This document shows, piece by piece, positions 41,799 through 50,690 of a DNA stretch of 64,000 nt. The position numbers and the translations under genes are program-made. Where the stretch lies: assembly GCF_006540305.1 (NCBI RefSeq), contig NZ_BJOR01000001.1, positions 7,502,001 through 7,566,000 on the forward strand. The letters are read 5' to 3'. This DNA comes from Streptomyces sp. 6-11-2 (lineage in GTDB: Bacteria > Actinomycetota > Actinomycetes > Streptomycetales > Streptomycetaceae). How positions within the stretch are numbered: the stretch's first letter is position 1; each line of letters starts with the position of its first letter. A model generated the notes under the pieces. It worked only from the letters and a program-made list of their open reading frames with translations, was not told the DNA's origin and ran no database searches.

Positions 41799-43643
41799 AT
41801 GTCAGTACGTCAACATCGCATACTGAGCGGGCTGGTGGCCCTGGTGCTCGCCCTGTCCGGGCTGCTCGCCCTGCCCTCCCAAGCGCGGGCCGCGACGCCG
41901 GTGTGCGCGCTGGCCTGCGACACTCTCGACCCCTCCAAGGCGGCCCAGGAGGCCTTCCCGGTTCCCGACCGGAACATCAACGGCCGGATCCTGCGGCTGC
42001 ACGTCTCCGAGGCCGACAGCATGGCCTGGGCCAGCATCGACAACGGTGTCACCGGTGACGCGGTCTGGCTGGACCGCTCCTGGGACCGGGGCGCCACCTG
42101 GGAGGGACTGCTGGGCAAGGCCGCCATCCCCGGCGCCTGGACCGGCACACGCACCCTCATGTACAACGTCACCGACCCGGTGGGACACCGGCGCGGCTGG
42201 ATCCGGGCCTGCGGCGACGCGAACGCGGTCACCTGCACCGACTGGTTCCGCCCGCAGGTCTGCGACGGAGCCTCCTGCGACGGCGCCGACCCGGCCACCG
42301 CGGCCGGCGACGAGCAGCCGGTGCCGGCGACGACCCTGTTCGGGCGTGCCATCAGCCTGCACATGGACCAGCGGGGCGGCATGGCCTGGGGCGTCATCGG
42401 CAACGGCGGCGCGGGCGACGAGATCTGGCTGGACCGCTCCTGGGACGAGGGCGCGACCTGGTCCGAGGGCTCCTCCCTGGGCCGCGCCTCGGTGCCGTCG
42501 GGGCGGACGGGCACCCGGACGGCCATGTTCGCCACCCGCGACCCGCGCGGCCTGCTCTACGGCGGGGCGGTCCGCGCCTGCGGCCGTGAGGCGGCGCACC
42601 AGGAGGGCAGTTGCACGGCGTGGGCCAGGCCGGTGCCCACCCGGGCCGGCGCGGCGGCCGATGTGCTCATGGCCTCGTATCAGACCAACGAGGGCTGGTG
42701 GCGGAGCAGTTGGTGGAACTCGGCGGTGGCGCTCACCGCGCTGGTGGACTTCGCCCAGCGCACCGGGCGGCACGACTACGACTGGGCCGTCGCGCGCACC
42801 TTCGAGCAGAACAACGGTGTCTTCCCGGCGGGAGGGCGCAGCTCGGACCCGGTCGAGGGGCACTTCGTCAGCCGGGCCGTCGACGACGCGGCGTGGTGGG
42901 CGGTGGCCTGGGTGGCGGCCTACGACCACACCCATGAGCGGCGCTATCTGGACGAGGCGGTCACCATCACCTCCTACGTCCAGCAGTACTGGGACCCGGG
43001 AACCTGCGGCGGCGGTGTCTGGTGGGACCGGGAGCGCACCTACAAGAACGCGGTGACCAACGGCCTGTACCTGTGGCTGACGACGGCACTGCACCAGCGG
43101 CTCACCGGTGACACGCTGTGGGGCGGCCGGGCGCGAACGGCCGCCGACTGGTACCTGAACAGCGGGCTGATCAACGCCTCCGGTCTCGTCAACGACGGGC
43201 TGACCACGGACTGCGCCAACAACGGCCAGACCGTGTGGAGTTACAACCAGGGCCTGGCGATCGGCGCCTTCACCCAGCTGTGGCGCAGCACCGGCGGGGC
43301 CCGGTACCTGACGACCGCGCAGCGCCTGGCCGACGCCGCGCTGTCGGCGCCGGAGCTGACGCGCGACGGGGTGCTGACCGAGTCCTGCGACACCGGCACC
43401 CGCGCGTGCGACGACAACCAGAAGCAGTTCAAGGGCATCTTCGTCCGGCACCTGGCCGACCTGGCGGACGCCACCGGCTCGGCGGCCTACCGGGCGTACA
43501 TCGCCAGGCAGGCCGACTCCCTGTGGCGCACCGACCGGGATCCGCTGAACCGGCTCGGCCAGCGCTGGGCGGGCACCAGCCCGAACCAGTCGGACTGGCG
43601 TACCCAGGCCGGCGCCCTGGAGGCGCTCACCGCGGCGCAGTAG
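41799..43643 (+). CDS. Secreted GH76-family glycoside hydrolase (alpha-1,6-mannanase-like)
   Basis: The 614-residue protein has a Sec signal ending near ALPSQARAA. Two related N-terminal beta-modules (AVWLDRSWDRGATWE and EIWLDRSWDEGATWS) precede a GH76 alpha/alpha barrel from about residue 290. The catalytic Asp-Asp pair is in SRAVDDAAWWAVAWVAAYD, with further family blocks CGGGVWWDRERTYKNAVTNG and TVWSYNQGLAIGAFTQLW. GH76 enzymes cut alpha-1,6-mannan of yeast and fungal walls. It lies 39 bases after the GH2 gene, so both are probably induced together. Confidence 0.9.
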   Translation: MSVRQHRILSGLVALVLALSGLLALPSQARAATPVCALACDTLDPSKAAQEAFPVPDRNINGRILRLHVSEADSMAWASIDNGVTGDAVWLDRSWDRGATWEGLLGKAAIPGAWTGTRTLMYNVTDPVGHRRGWIRACGDANAVTCTDWFRPQVCDGASCDGADPATAAGDEQPVPATTLFGRAISLHMDQRGGMAWGVIGNGGAGDEIWLDRSWDEGATWSEGSSLGRASVPSGRTGTRTAMFATRDPRGLLYGGAVRACGREAAHQEGSCTAWARPVPTRAGAAADVLMASYQTNEGWWRSSWWNSAVALTALVDFAQRTGRHDYDWAVARTFEQNNGVFPAGGRSSDPVEGHFVSRAVDDAAWWAVAWVAAYDHTHERRYLDEAVTITSYVQQYWDPGTCGGGVWWDRERTYKNAVTNGLYLWLTTALHQRLTGDTLWGGRARTAADWYLNSGLINASGLVNDGLTTDCANNGQTVWSYNQGLAIGAFTQLWRSTGGARYLTTAQRLADAALSAPELTRDGVLTESCDTGTRACDDNQKQFKGIFVRHLADLADATGSAAYRAYIARQADSLWRTDRDPLNRLGQRWAGTSPNQSDWRTQAGALEALTAAQ

Positions 43644-44249
43644 GGCCCGCCCGGCGACCGCCGACACACCGTGGCCGGTGCGGCCGTCCCACCCGGGACG
43701 GACCGCACCGGCCGCTGTTCCGTGCCGCCCCGCCAGCCGTCGGGCGCGGGTGCTGCCGTCCGGTCAGTCGGGGAGTCGGTCGAGGACCCACTCCCCGATG
43801 TCGGCCGTCATGGCAGCGTGCGGGCCGTTGTCCGCCGAGAGCAGGAAATCGTCGAGATCGGACTCGTCCGGGGCAGGTCGTCGATGTTGGCACAGAGGTC
43901 CTCCTGGCGGTCCAGGTCGCGGACGGCGACGGCGCTGACGGAGGGTACGCAGCACACGGCCCGGTGGGACATGTCGATGTTCTCGCCCGGCCGTCTGCCC
44001 GGTCCTTAATCGCCTTTCGTGCCCTGCCGAGCAGGAGCTAGTGTTCGCGCAGCGAGTGACTCACGAGGAGCGAAGACATGGTCGGTCGTCCGAGCACGCG
44101 TTGACGTGGGAGGCCGTGAGCGGCCTGTCATCGCGTGCTGCCTTTGATGCGCGGCACAGCGAGCCTGCCTTTCCCGCTGCCTGAAATGGTCGGTGCACCC
44201 GTCGTGCGCCGGTTGGCGGGTCTCGTCTTCGGTTGTCCAAGGGGTCCCT
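43644..44249. other. Interval with a possible esterase-gene remnant
   Basis: Between the GH76 and MFS genes no intact gene is seen. On the minus strand, two frames give hydrolase-like tail fragments, VSAVAVRDLDRQEDLCANID and SDLDDFLLSADNGPHAAMTA, the latter ending in a stop at 43764-43766. They would join only through a frameshift near 43870. This may be the tail of a decayed gene, but the family is not certain. Confidence 0.3.
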
Positions 44250-45554
44250 GTGCCGTCCTCTTCCTCCGCTGTATCCGATTCCGGTCGACCCGTTCCGTCA
44301 AGCCTGTGGCGGGACGGCGACTTCCGCAGGCTCTGGGCGGGCCAGACGGCCTCCCAACTGGGCGAGCACGCAAGTCTGGTGGTTCTGCCGCTCTTCGCCG
44401 TCCTGACGCTCGACGCCGGCCCCGGCCAGTTGGGCGCGCTGCGCGCGGTGGGGCAGGCGCCGATCCTGCTGCTGTCGCTCTTCGCCGGCGCGTGGGTGGA
44501 CAGGTGGCGGACCCGCACGCTGATGGTGCTGACGGACGCCGGCCGGGCCCTGGCGCTGGGCGCCGCCGCCGTGGCCGGCCTCCTCGGTGGGCTCGGCCTG
44601 CCGGCGCTGCTCGTGGTTGCCTTCGCCGTCGGGGCTCTGTCCGTGTTCTTCGACGTGGCGTACCAGGCGTCTTTGGTACGGCTGGTGAAACGCGATCAGT
44701 TGGTGCGGGCCAACAGCGCGCTGGAGGGCAGTCGGTCCGCGGCGCAGATCGGCGGTCCCGCCCTCGGCGGTGCGTTGGTGTCTGTGCTGTCGGCGCCGAT
44801 CGCCGCCGCCTCCAGCGCAGTGTTCTTCGCGCTGTCGTTCCTGTCGATCCGACGGATCGGTCGCCGCGAATCCATCCCGGAGCGCTCGGAACGTCCTCCT
44901 CGGGTCTGGCGGCGGATCCATGAGGGCCTCCGCTTCGTCGCCGGCGACACGTCGCTGCGGACCGTGTGCCTCGCATCAGCCGCCTTCCAGTTCTTCTTCG
45001 CGGCTGTGATGACCGTCTATCTGCTGTTCCTGCCCCGGGACCTGCACCTGTCGGGCACCGCCGTCGGGCTGGCACTCGCGGCGACGGGGCCGGGCGCGCT
45101 CCTGGGCTCGCTGCTGGCCGCCCGCCTGCCGAGCCGCTTCGGACACGGCGCTGTGCTCGTGTCCGCGGCGGCACTCGGTGACGGCGTGTTCCTGTTTGTG
45201 CCCGCACTGCACGGCTCCTCCGTGGTGACGGTTCCCGCGCTCCTTACGGTCAACTTCGTCTTCGGGACCTTCAGCCAGCTGGTGAATGTGACGATCATGG
45301 CCGTCCGGCAGACCGTCACTCCGGACGGGATGCAGGGCCGCGCGGCCGCGACGATCAACTTTGTCGGCATGGGGCTGACCCCGCTCGGCTCGCTGCTCGG
45401 CGGCCTTGTCGCGGAAGTGTGGGGGACGCGCACCAGCCTCCTGGTGACAGCCGCAGGCATGCTGCTGTCGCCGGCACTGATGGCCCTGTCCCCACTCGCC
45501 CGCCTGGGACGGACACTTCCCGCTCCGCCGGAGACTCCGGTCCCGTCCGGGTGA
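44250..45554 (+). CDS. MFS transporter (MefA-like exporter)
   Basis: The 434-residue protein has about twelve membrane segments. The N-terminal FRRLWAGQTASQLGEHASLV and the loop DRWRTRTLMVLTDAGRALAL are typical of MefA/enterobactin-exporter-type MFS drug efflux proteins. AAGGGG lies five bases before the GTG at 44250, so an upstream in-frame start is not used. The substrate is unknown. It is convergent with the molybdenum oxidoreductase operon and shares a terminator hairpin with it. Confidence 0.87.
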   Translation: MPSSSSAVSDSGRPVPSSLWRDGDFRRLWAGQTASQLGEHASLVVLPLFAVLTLDAGPGQLGALRAVGQAPILLLSLFAGAWVDRWRTRTLMVLTDAGRALALGAAAVAGLLGGLGLPALLVVAFAVGALSVFFDVAYQASLVRLVKRDQLVRANSALEGSRSAAQIGGPALGGALVSVLSAPIAAASSAVFFALSFLSIRRIGRRESIPERSERPPRVWRRIHEGLRFVAGDTSLRTVCLASAAFQFFFAAVMTVYLLFLPRDLHLSGTAVGLALAATGPGALLGSLLAARLPSRFGHGAVLVSAAALGDGVFLFVPALHGSSVVTVPALLTVNFVFGTFSQLVNVTIMAVRQTVTPDGMQGRAAATINFVGMGLTPLGSLLGGLVAEVWGTRTSLLVTAAGMLLSPALMALSPLARLGRTLPAPPETPVPSG

Positions 45555-45605
45555 CGGTCTCTGCCGCAGCGGGTCATTCCAGGCTCTGCGCCGCGACGTA
45601 CCGGC

Positions 45606-45622
45606 AGCCGGCGACGCCGGCT
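45606..45622. terminator. Hairpin between convergent MFS and paoC-like genes
   Basis: AGCCGG and CCGGCT form a short GC-rich stem around CGACG in the 67-base gap between two convergent stops. It probably serves both transcripts. Confidence 0.5.
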
Positions 45623-47829
45623 CAGAGGAGGGCGTCGAGGGTGATCGGCAGTTCGCGGAGGCGTTTTCCGGTGGCGTGGTACACGGCGTTGGAGATCGCG
45701 GGCGCGATGCCGACCAGGCCGACCTCGCCCACCCCCTTGGTGCCGGTCGCGGTGCCGCGGTCGGGCTCGCCGACGAAGACCACGTCGAGCTCGGGTACGT
45801 CGGCGTTCACGGCGACCAGGTAGTCGGCGAACGTACCGTTGGCGACGCGCCCGGTGCGCGGGTCGGTGACGGTGTCCTCGTACAGGGCCATGCCGATGCC
45901 GCCGACCGTCCCGCCGATGATCTGGCTCCTGGCCGTCTTCGCGTTGAGGATGCGGCCGCCGTCGATCGCGGAGACCACCCGCGCGACCCGGATGAGGCCG
46001 AGGTCCGCGTCGACCTGGACCTCCACGAACTTCGCGCCGTACGCGCCGGCGAGGGACATGCCCAGCTCGGTGGCGACCGGGGGAGTGCTGGTCCCGTTCG
46101 CCGTGAGTTCGGACAGCCCGTGCCGGGCGAGGATGTCGACGTACGACTCCCCGCGGTCCGGGCGGCCCGCGAGGTGGACCCGCCCTCCGGTGGACTCCAC
46201 GTCGTCCGGGGACGCGCCCAGCAGGGGCGAGTCGGCGTCGCCACGCGCGAGTTCCACGACGGAGCGCACCAGCCGCCGGCAGGCGTCGTGCACGGCGTTG
46301 CCCAGCGCACCGGTCAGGCCGGAGCCGCCCGCCATCATCGAGTTGGGCATGTCCGAGTCGCCCAGGTCGAAGCGGACCAGGTCCAGGGGCAGGCCCAGTT
46401 CCTCGGCGGCCAGTTGGGTCATCACGGTGTACGTGCCGGTGCCGATGTCGGTCGCCGCACTGCGCACCAGCGCGCTGCCGTCGCTGTTGACGGTGGCCTG
46501 CGCCGCGCAGGGCTGCGCGAAGTACGGGAACAGCGCGCTCGCCATGCCGTAACCGACGAGCCAGTTCCCGTCGCGCATGGAGCGCGGCTCGGGGTTCCGG
46601 TCGGACCAGCCGAAGCGCCGGGCGCCCACCTCGTAGCACTCCAGGAGCGCCTTGCCGGACCAGGGCAGCCCGTTGCGCGGATCGACGTCCGTATGGTTCC
46701 GCAGCCGCAACTCCAGGGGGTCCATGCGCAGGGTACAGGCCAGTTCGTCGAGCGCCGACTCCAGCGCGAAGTTTCCCTGCGCCTCGGCCGGGGCGCGCAT
46801 GGACGTCGGCACGGCGACGTTGATCCGCGCCTGCCGGTCCCGCGTGATCACGTTGGGGCACCGGTAGGCGAAGGCGGTTGCCGAGGCGAACGGCTCGAAG
46901 TCGTCGCCCTCCATGCTCAGGGAGCTGAGGCTGCGGTGGTCGAGGGCGACCAGTTCGCCGTCGCGCTTGGCACCGACACCGAGCCACTGCACACCGCTGG
47001 GGCGGTGCCCGACCGAGGTGAACATCTGCGGTCGCGTCAGGACCAGCTTGACCGGGCGGTTGAGCGCCCGGGCAGCCATGGCGGTCAGGATCACGTGCGG
47101 CCATACGCGCAGTCCGGCGCCGAAGCCCCCGCCGACATAGGGCACCAGGACCCGTACCGAGCTCTCGGGGATACCGAAGACCATGGCGAGGGTGGTGCGG
47201 ACCATCGACGGCCACTGGCTGGTGTCGTGGACGGTGAGGGTGTCGCCCTCCCACACGGCGAGGGTGGCGAACAGCCCGAGCGGGTTGTGGGTGTTGTCCG
47301 CCGTGGTGTACGTGGCCCGGAGGGTCACCTCCGCGGTCTCCAGCGCCGCGGCGGCGTCGCCGCGCGCGTGGTCCATCCCCCACGGGTCGACGAGTTGCTC
47401 GGCCCGGGGGTCCTGGAGGTCCAGCAGCGGCTCCGAGGCCTCGTAGTCGGCCCGCACCAGGCGCGCCGCGGCGGCGGCCTGCTCCGGGGTCTCGGCCACC
47501 ACGAAGGCGATGTGCTGTCCGTGGTGGATGATCCGGTCGCTCCGCAGCGGTGCGGGCGTCGGCTCACCGAGCACCGTCGTCGGTCCCGCCGCGACCTCCG
47601 GGGCGTTCTCGTGGGTGAGTACGGAGATCACGCCCGGGGAGCTCTCGGCGGCCTCGGTGTGCACGCGGACGATCCGGCCCGCGGCGATGGTGCTCTGCAC
47701 CACGGCACCGTAGGCCTGGCCGGGGACGCTGAAGTCCATGGGGTACGGGGCGGTGCCGGTGACCTTGCGCGGGCCGTCGACCCGGTTGATGCCCGCGCCG
47801 ACCAGCGGCCTGCTCTCGACGGTGCTCAT
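45622..47829 (-). CDS. Molybdopterin-binding subunit of PaoABC-type aldehyde oxidoreductase
   Basis: The 735-residue protein is a xanthine-oxidase-family large subunit. It has VPYVGGGFGAGLRVWPHVIL and PTSMRAPAEAQGNFALESAL as cofactor regions. The catalytic glutamate is in the C-terminal KGVGEVGLVGIAPAISNA. With the FAD and 2Fe-2S subunits it should oxidise aldehydes with a wide aromatic range. It overlaps the FAD-subunit gene by four bases. The order, iron-sulfur then FAD then molybdenum subunit, is that of paoABC (yagTSR). The substrate and cytosine-dinucleotide cofactor are assumed from the family. Confidence 0.9.
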   Translation of the reverse strand: MSTVESRPLVGAGINRVDGPRKVTGTAPYPMDFSVPGQAYGAVVQSTIAAGRIVRVHTEAAESSPGVISVLTHENAPEVAAGPTTVLGEPTPAPLRSDRIIHHGQHIAFVVAETPEQAAAAARLVRADYEASEPLLDLQDPRAEQLVDPWGMDHARGDAAAALETAEVTLRATYTTADNTHNPLGLFATLAVWEGDTLTVHDTSQWPSMVRTTLAMVFGIPESSVRVLVPYVGGGFGAGLRVWPHVILTAMAARALNRPVKLVLTRPQMFTSVGHRPSGVQWLGVGAKRDGELVALDHRSLSSLSMEGDDFEPFASATAFAYRCPNVITRDRQARINVAVPTSMRAPAEAQGNFALESALDELACTLRMDPLELRLRNHTDVDPRNGLPWSGKALLECYEVGARRFGWSDRNPEPRSMRDGNWLVGYGMASALFPYFAQPCAAQATVNSDGSALVRSAATDIGTGTYTVMTQLAAEELGLPLDLVRFDLGDSDMPNSMMAGGSGLTGALGNAVHDACRRLVRSVVELARGDADSPLLGASPDDVESTGGRVHLAGRPDRGESYVDILARHGLSELTANGTSTPPVATELGMSLAGAYGAKFVEVQVDADLGLIRVARVVSAIDGGRILNAKTARSQIIGGTVGGIGMALYEDTVTDPRTGRVANGTFADYLVAVNADVPELDVVFVGEPDRGTATGTKGVGEVGLVGIAPAISNAVYHATGKRLRELPITLDALL

Positions 47830-48815
47830 GCGCTCACTCCTGACACTGTCTCCAGCTGGCGCACCAGTGTGCGCCGGGCGAGCGGCACCTTGAACGCCGT
47901 ACCCGGGACGGTCCAGGCGTCGCGCATCGTGGCCTCGGCCGCCTCCTGGAACGTGGCCGTGGTGGCCGGCGCGTCGGTCAGCACGTGCTCGGCCTCGTAG
48001 GCCCGCCAGGGCTTCGACCCCACCCCGCCCAGCCCGACCCGGGCCCGGCGGATCGTGCCGTCGTCCACGACGAGCAGCACCGCGGCCGAGGTGAGGGCGA
48101 ACTCGTACGACATCCGGTCGCGGACCTTGAGGTAGCCCGACCGGGCGGCCGGCGGCGGCAGCGGGATCTCGACCTCGGTGATCAGCTCGGCGTGCTCCAG
48201 GACGTTCTCGCGCTCGGGGCTCTCGTCGGCCGTCAGGTAGAACTCCGTCAGCGGGACCGTCCGACGCCCCGACACCCCCTGGATGTGCACGACCGCGTCG
48301 AGCGCCACCAAGGCGACGGCGAGGTCGGAGGCGTGCAGCGCGATGCACCGCTCGCTCACCCCGAGTACGGCGTGCATACGCGCCACGCCCTCCACCGCGG
48401 CACAGCCGGAGCCCGGCGTGCGCTTGTTGCACTCGACGACCGTCGGGTCGCGGAAGTAGCGGCAGCGGGTGCGCTGCAGCAGGTTGCCCCCGATGGTGGC
48501 CATGTTCCGCAGCTGCACCGACGCGCCCAGCAGCAGGGACTCCCGCACCATGGGCAGCCGCTCGATCACCGTGGCGTCGGCGGCCAGCTCCTCCATCGTG
48601 GCGAGCGCCCCCACGTGGAGGGACTCGCCGCGGCGCTCGATGCCGTGCAGCGGGAGCCGGGTGATGTCGATCAACCGCGGCGGCTCCAGGACCCCGTCCT
48701 TCATCAGGTCGAGCTGCGTCGTGCCGCCCGCCAGGCAGGCCGCAGCCGGGTCGTCCGCCAGCAGCCGTACCGCCTCCCGGGTGTCGTTGGCCCGTACGTA
48801 GTCAAAGCCGCGCAT
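47826..48815 (-). CDS. FAD-binding subunit of aldehyde oxidoreductase (PaoB-like)
   Basis: The 329-residue protein has the FAD-binding fold, with CLAGGTTQLDLMKDGV and ATIGGNLLQRTRCRYFRDP. Cysteines at about 118, 129, 138 and 157 (RTRCRYF, VECNKR, GSGCAA, SERCIAL) match the extra 4Fe-4S cluster loop of PaoB-type subunits, absent from ordinary xanthine dehydrogenases. It passes electrons between the molybdenum and 2Fe-2S subunits. It overlaps both neighbouring genes. Confidence 0.9.
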   Translation of the reverse strand: MRGFDYVRANDTREAVRLLADDPAAACLAGGTTQLDLMKDGVLEPPRLIDITRLPLHGIERRGESLHVGALATMEELAADATVIERLPMVRESLLLGASVQLRNMATIGGNLLQRTRCRYFRDPTVVECNKRTPGSGCAAVEGVARMHAVLGVSERCIALHASDLAVALVALDAVVHIQGVSGRRTVPLTEFYLTADESPERENVLEHAELITEVEIPLPPPAARSGYLKVRDRMSYEFALTSAAVLLVVDDGTIRRARVGLGGVGSKPWRAYEAEHVLTDAPATTATFQEAAEATMRDAWTVPGTAFKVPLARRTLVRQLETVSGVSA

Positions 48816-49332
48816 CGGGACCTCCCCCGGACGCCGCCTCGCGTATCGCGGCCACGATGTTGGGATAGGCGCCGCAGCGGCACAGGTTTCCGCTCATGAA
48901 CTCCCGGATCTCCTCGTCGGAGCCGGTCCGGCCCTCGGCCATCAGCGCCACCGCGGACATGATCTGCCCCGGCGTGCAGAAGCCGCACTGGAAGCCGTCG
49001 TGGTCCATGAACGCCTGCTGCACCGGATGCGGCCCGTCGGCGCCGGAGACGCCCTCGATGGTGGTGATCGCCCGGTCCTCGGCCTGGGCCGCCAGGGTCA
49101 GGCAGGACAGCACTCTCCTGCCGTCCAGGTGGACCGTGCACGCGCCGCAGGCACCCTGGTCGCAGCCCTTCTTCGTGCCCACCAGGCCCAGCCGGTCCCG
49201 CAGGGCGTCCAGCAAAGTGACCCGGGTGTCCAGGCGCAGGGTGTACGACCGGCCGTTCACGGTGAGTGTCACGACCCGCTCGGTGACCACGGGGCGCTCC
49301 TCCACGTCCCGTTTGCTCGCCACGTCCCTCAT
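48802..49332 (-). CDS. 2Fe-2S subunit of aldehyde oxidoreductase (PaoA-like)
   Basis: The 176-residue protein carries the plant-type 2Fe-2S motif GCDQGACGACTVHLDGRRVL followed by SCLTLA, and the second cluster motif in CGFCTPGQIM and SGNLCRCGAYPNI. It lacks an obvious Tat signal, so the complex is probably cytosolic, unlike the periplasmic E. coli enzyme. It is first in the operon and overlaps the FAD-subunit gene by 14 bases. Confidence 0.9.
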   Translation of the reverse strand: MRDVASKRDVEERPVVTERVVTLTVNGRSYTLRLDTRVTLLDALRDRLGLVGTKKGCDQGACGACTVHLDGRRVLSCLTLAAQAEDRAITTIEGVSGADGPHPVQQAFMDHDGFQCGFCTPGQIMSAVALMAEGRTGSDEEIREFMSGNLCRCGAYPNIVAAIREAASGGGPDARL

Positions 49333-49414
49333 CGCGTCCTCCTCCGGACGGGTCGGATACGACTCAAGCCCCTCCTGGGGGGCGGATCCGGTGAGTTGGT
49401 TCGTCAGGCGTCAT

Positions 49415-49457
49415 GAAAGGCGGGATCGACCTTTTGATGTCAATACATCCGCCTTTC
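49415..49457 (-). promoter_or_regulatory. Inverted repeat in the aldehyde oxidoreductase promoter region
   Basis: GAAAGGCGG (49415-49423) and CCGCCTTTC (49449-49457) form a 9-base inverted repeat around a 25-base AT-richer spacer, in a gap of 340 bases otherwise without genes. It lies about 80 bases upstream of the 2Fe-2S subunit start and may be an operator. Confidence 0.45.
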
Positions 49458-49672
49458 CTCTCAATATACGCCGAATGGGCGTTCCGGCACGGGGCCACCG
49501 GCTCCGCCTCCACCCCGGCCGCCACCAAGGCGGATGTGCCGATAGCCCAGCGAAACGGGGGCTGCTCGGGCCATGCGGTGAAGCGGACGCTCGTCACACC
49601 GGCCCCGGGCCACGCCGCCGACCTGTGACGACCGCGCTCCTGCCGTTCGCCGGCACCGCGTCCTGCCGTTCG

Positions 49673-50397
49673 TCAGCTGAAAGTCAGCTCGCACCGATGG
49701 CTTACGCATCCCGTCCCCAGGGTGCCCCTGAGCCGCAGCCTGCGGCCGGCTTCCAGGATCTGAACGGACGGGTCGCTCTCGACGACGCGACGCACCGGCC
49801 GGTTCCAGACGATCTCCACCGGGGCGCCGGAGCGGGGCGGCTCACTGACGCACAGGGTGGCGCTGCGACCCCGACGGCGCAACAGGACCGCGGCAGGGGC
49901 GGAGACGGTGAGCGGGCCCGCAGTGCCGGCCTGCCAGAAGGTGGCGGCGGTCAGCCCGAGGCAGTCGATGCTGACGGCCTGGCAGGTGCTGTCGTTCGCG
50001 AGGATCCGCAGCCAGTCGCGCTCGGCCGCGCGCTCGGTCACGGCGCGTCGGGTGGCGCCCGGCATGAGGACGTAGGCGTGCGAGCCCGCCACCGGGTCGG
50101 TGCCATGGCCGAGCCACAGGGTCTGCCAGCGGCGGGTGCGGCGCTCGGTGGAGCTGGTGGTGTTGATGTCGGACCAGGCGCCAGTGCGGTCCTCGCACAG
50201 AGTGCGCAGTTCGGCGCCGCTCGGCAGGACCCAGCCTCCGTGCCCTTCGAGGTGGGCCCAGCGGGGCCGCGGCCGGTCGTCGACGGTGAAGGCCCGGGTG
50301 CCGCCCTCGCCGAGGTTGCGGTTGTCGACGATCGTTTCGACGGGCACACCGTCCGTGGCAGTGACTCCGGCCCCGAGGCCATGCCCTATCAGCGGAC
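49673..50397 (-). pseudogene. 5'-truncated family 8 polysaccharide lyase
   Basis: The minus-strand frame encodes only the C-terminal beta-sandwich part of a PL8 lyase (hyaluronate/chondroitin/xanthan lyase family). It shows VETIVDNRNLGEGGTRAF, AHLEGHGGWVLPSG, TGAWSDINTTSSTERRTRRW, HAYVLMPGATRRAV and a final beta-domain. The frame opens near 50397 with GHGLGAGVTATDG. The catalytic alpha-toroid that should precede it (several hundred residues) is absent. No signal peptide or ribosome site is visible, so it is probably non-functional. Confidence 0.7.
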
Positions 50398-50690
50398 GGA
50401 AAGCGCTGTCTATGGGGCGAACGGGAAGGCCTCACGCGGGCGTCCGGACCGCGACCGTGTCCCTGGAGGCCGCCCGGGCCGGGGACGCGCCTCACCGCGG
50501 CCCGGGTGCAGTGGTTCGTACCGGCAACTGTGATCCGCATCCCTTGGGCGCGGACATTCATCCGGCGCTGCTGGAGCGGGCCGCCGTCGAAAAACCTCAG
50601 CTCCCCTGAACTCACGGGACTCCACGGCGTCGGGGATCAGTGCGACCGTGGTCGGCCCCGAGATTGATGTTGAGTCACTTCCGTGCTCTC
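50398..50690. other. Non-coding interval beside the lyase remnant
   Basis: No recognisable gene or lyase sequence is seen here. It probably marks the deletion or recombination point that removed the 5' part of the lyase gene. Confidence 0.35.

Noticed and set aside
44128..45207. Arg/Pro-rich minus-strand frame opposite the MFS exporter
   Set aside because: It is a compositional shadow. The plus-strand frame has about twelve membrane helices and MFS motifs.
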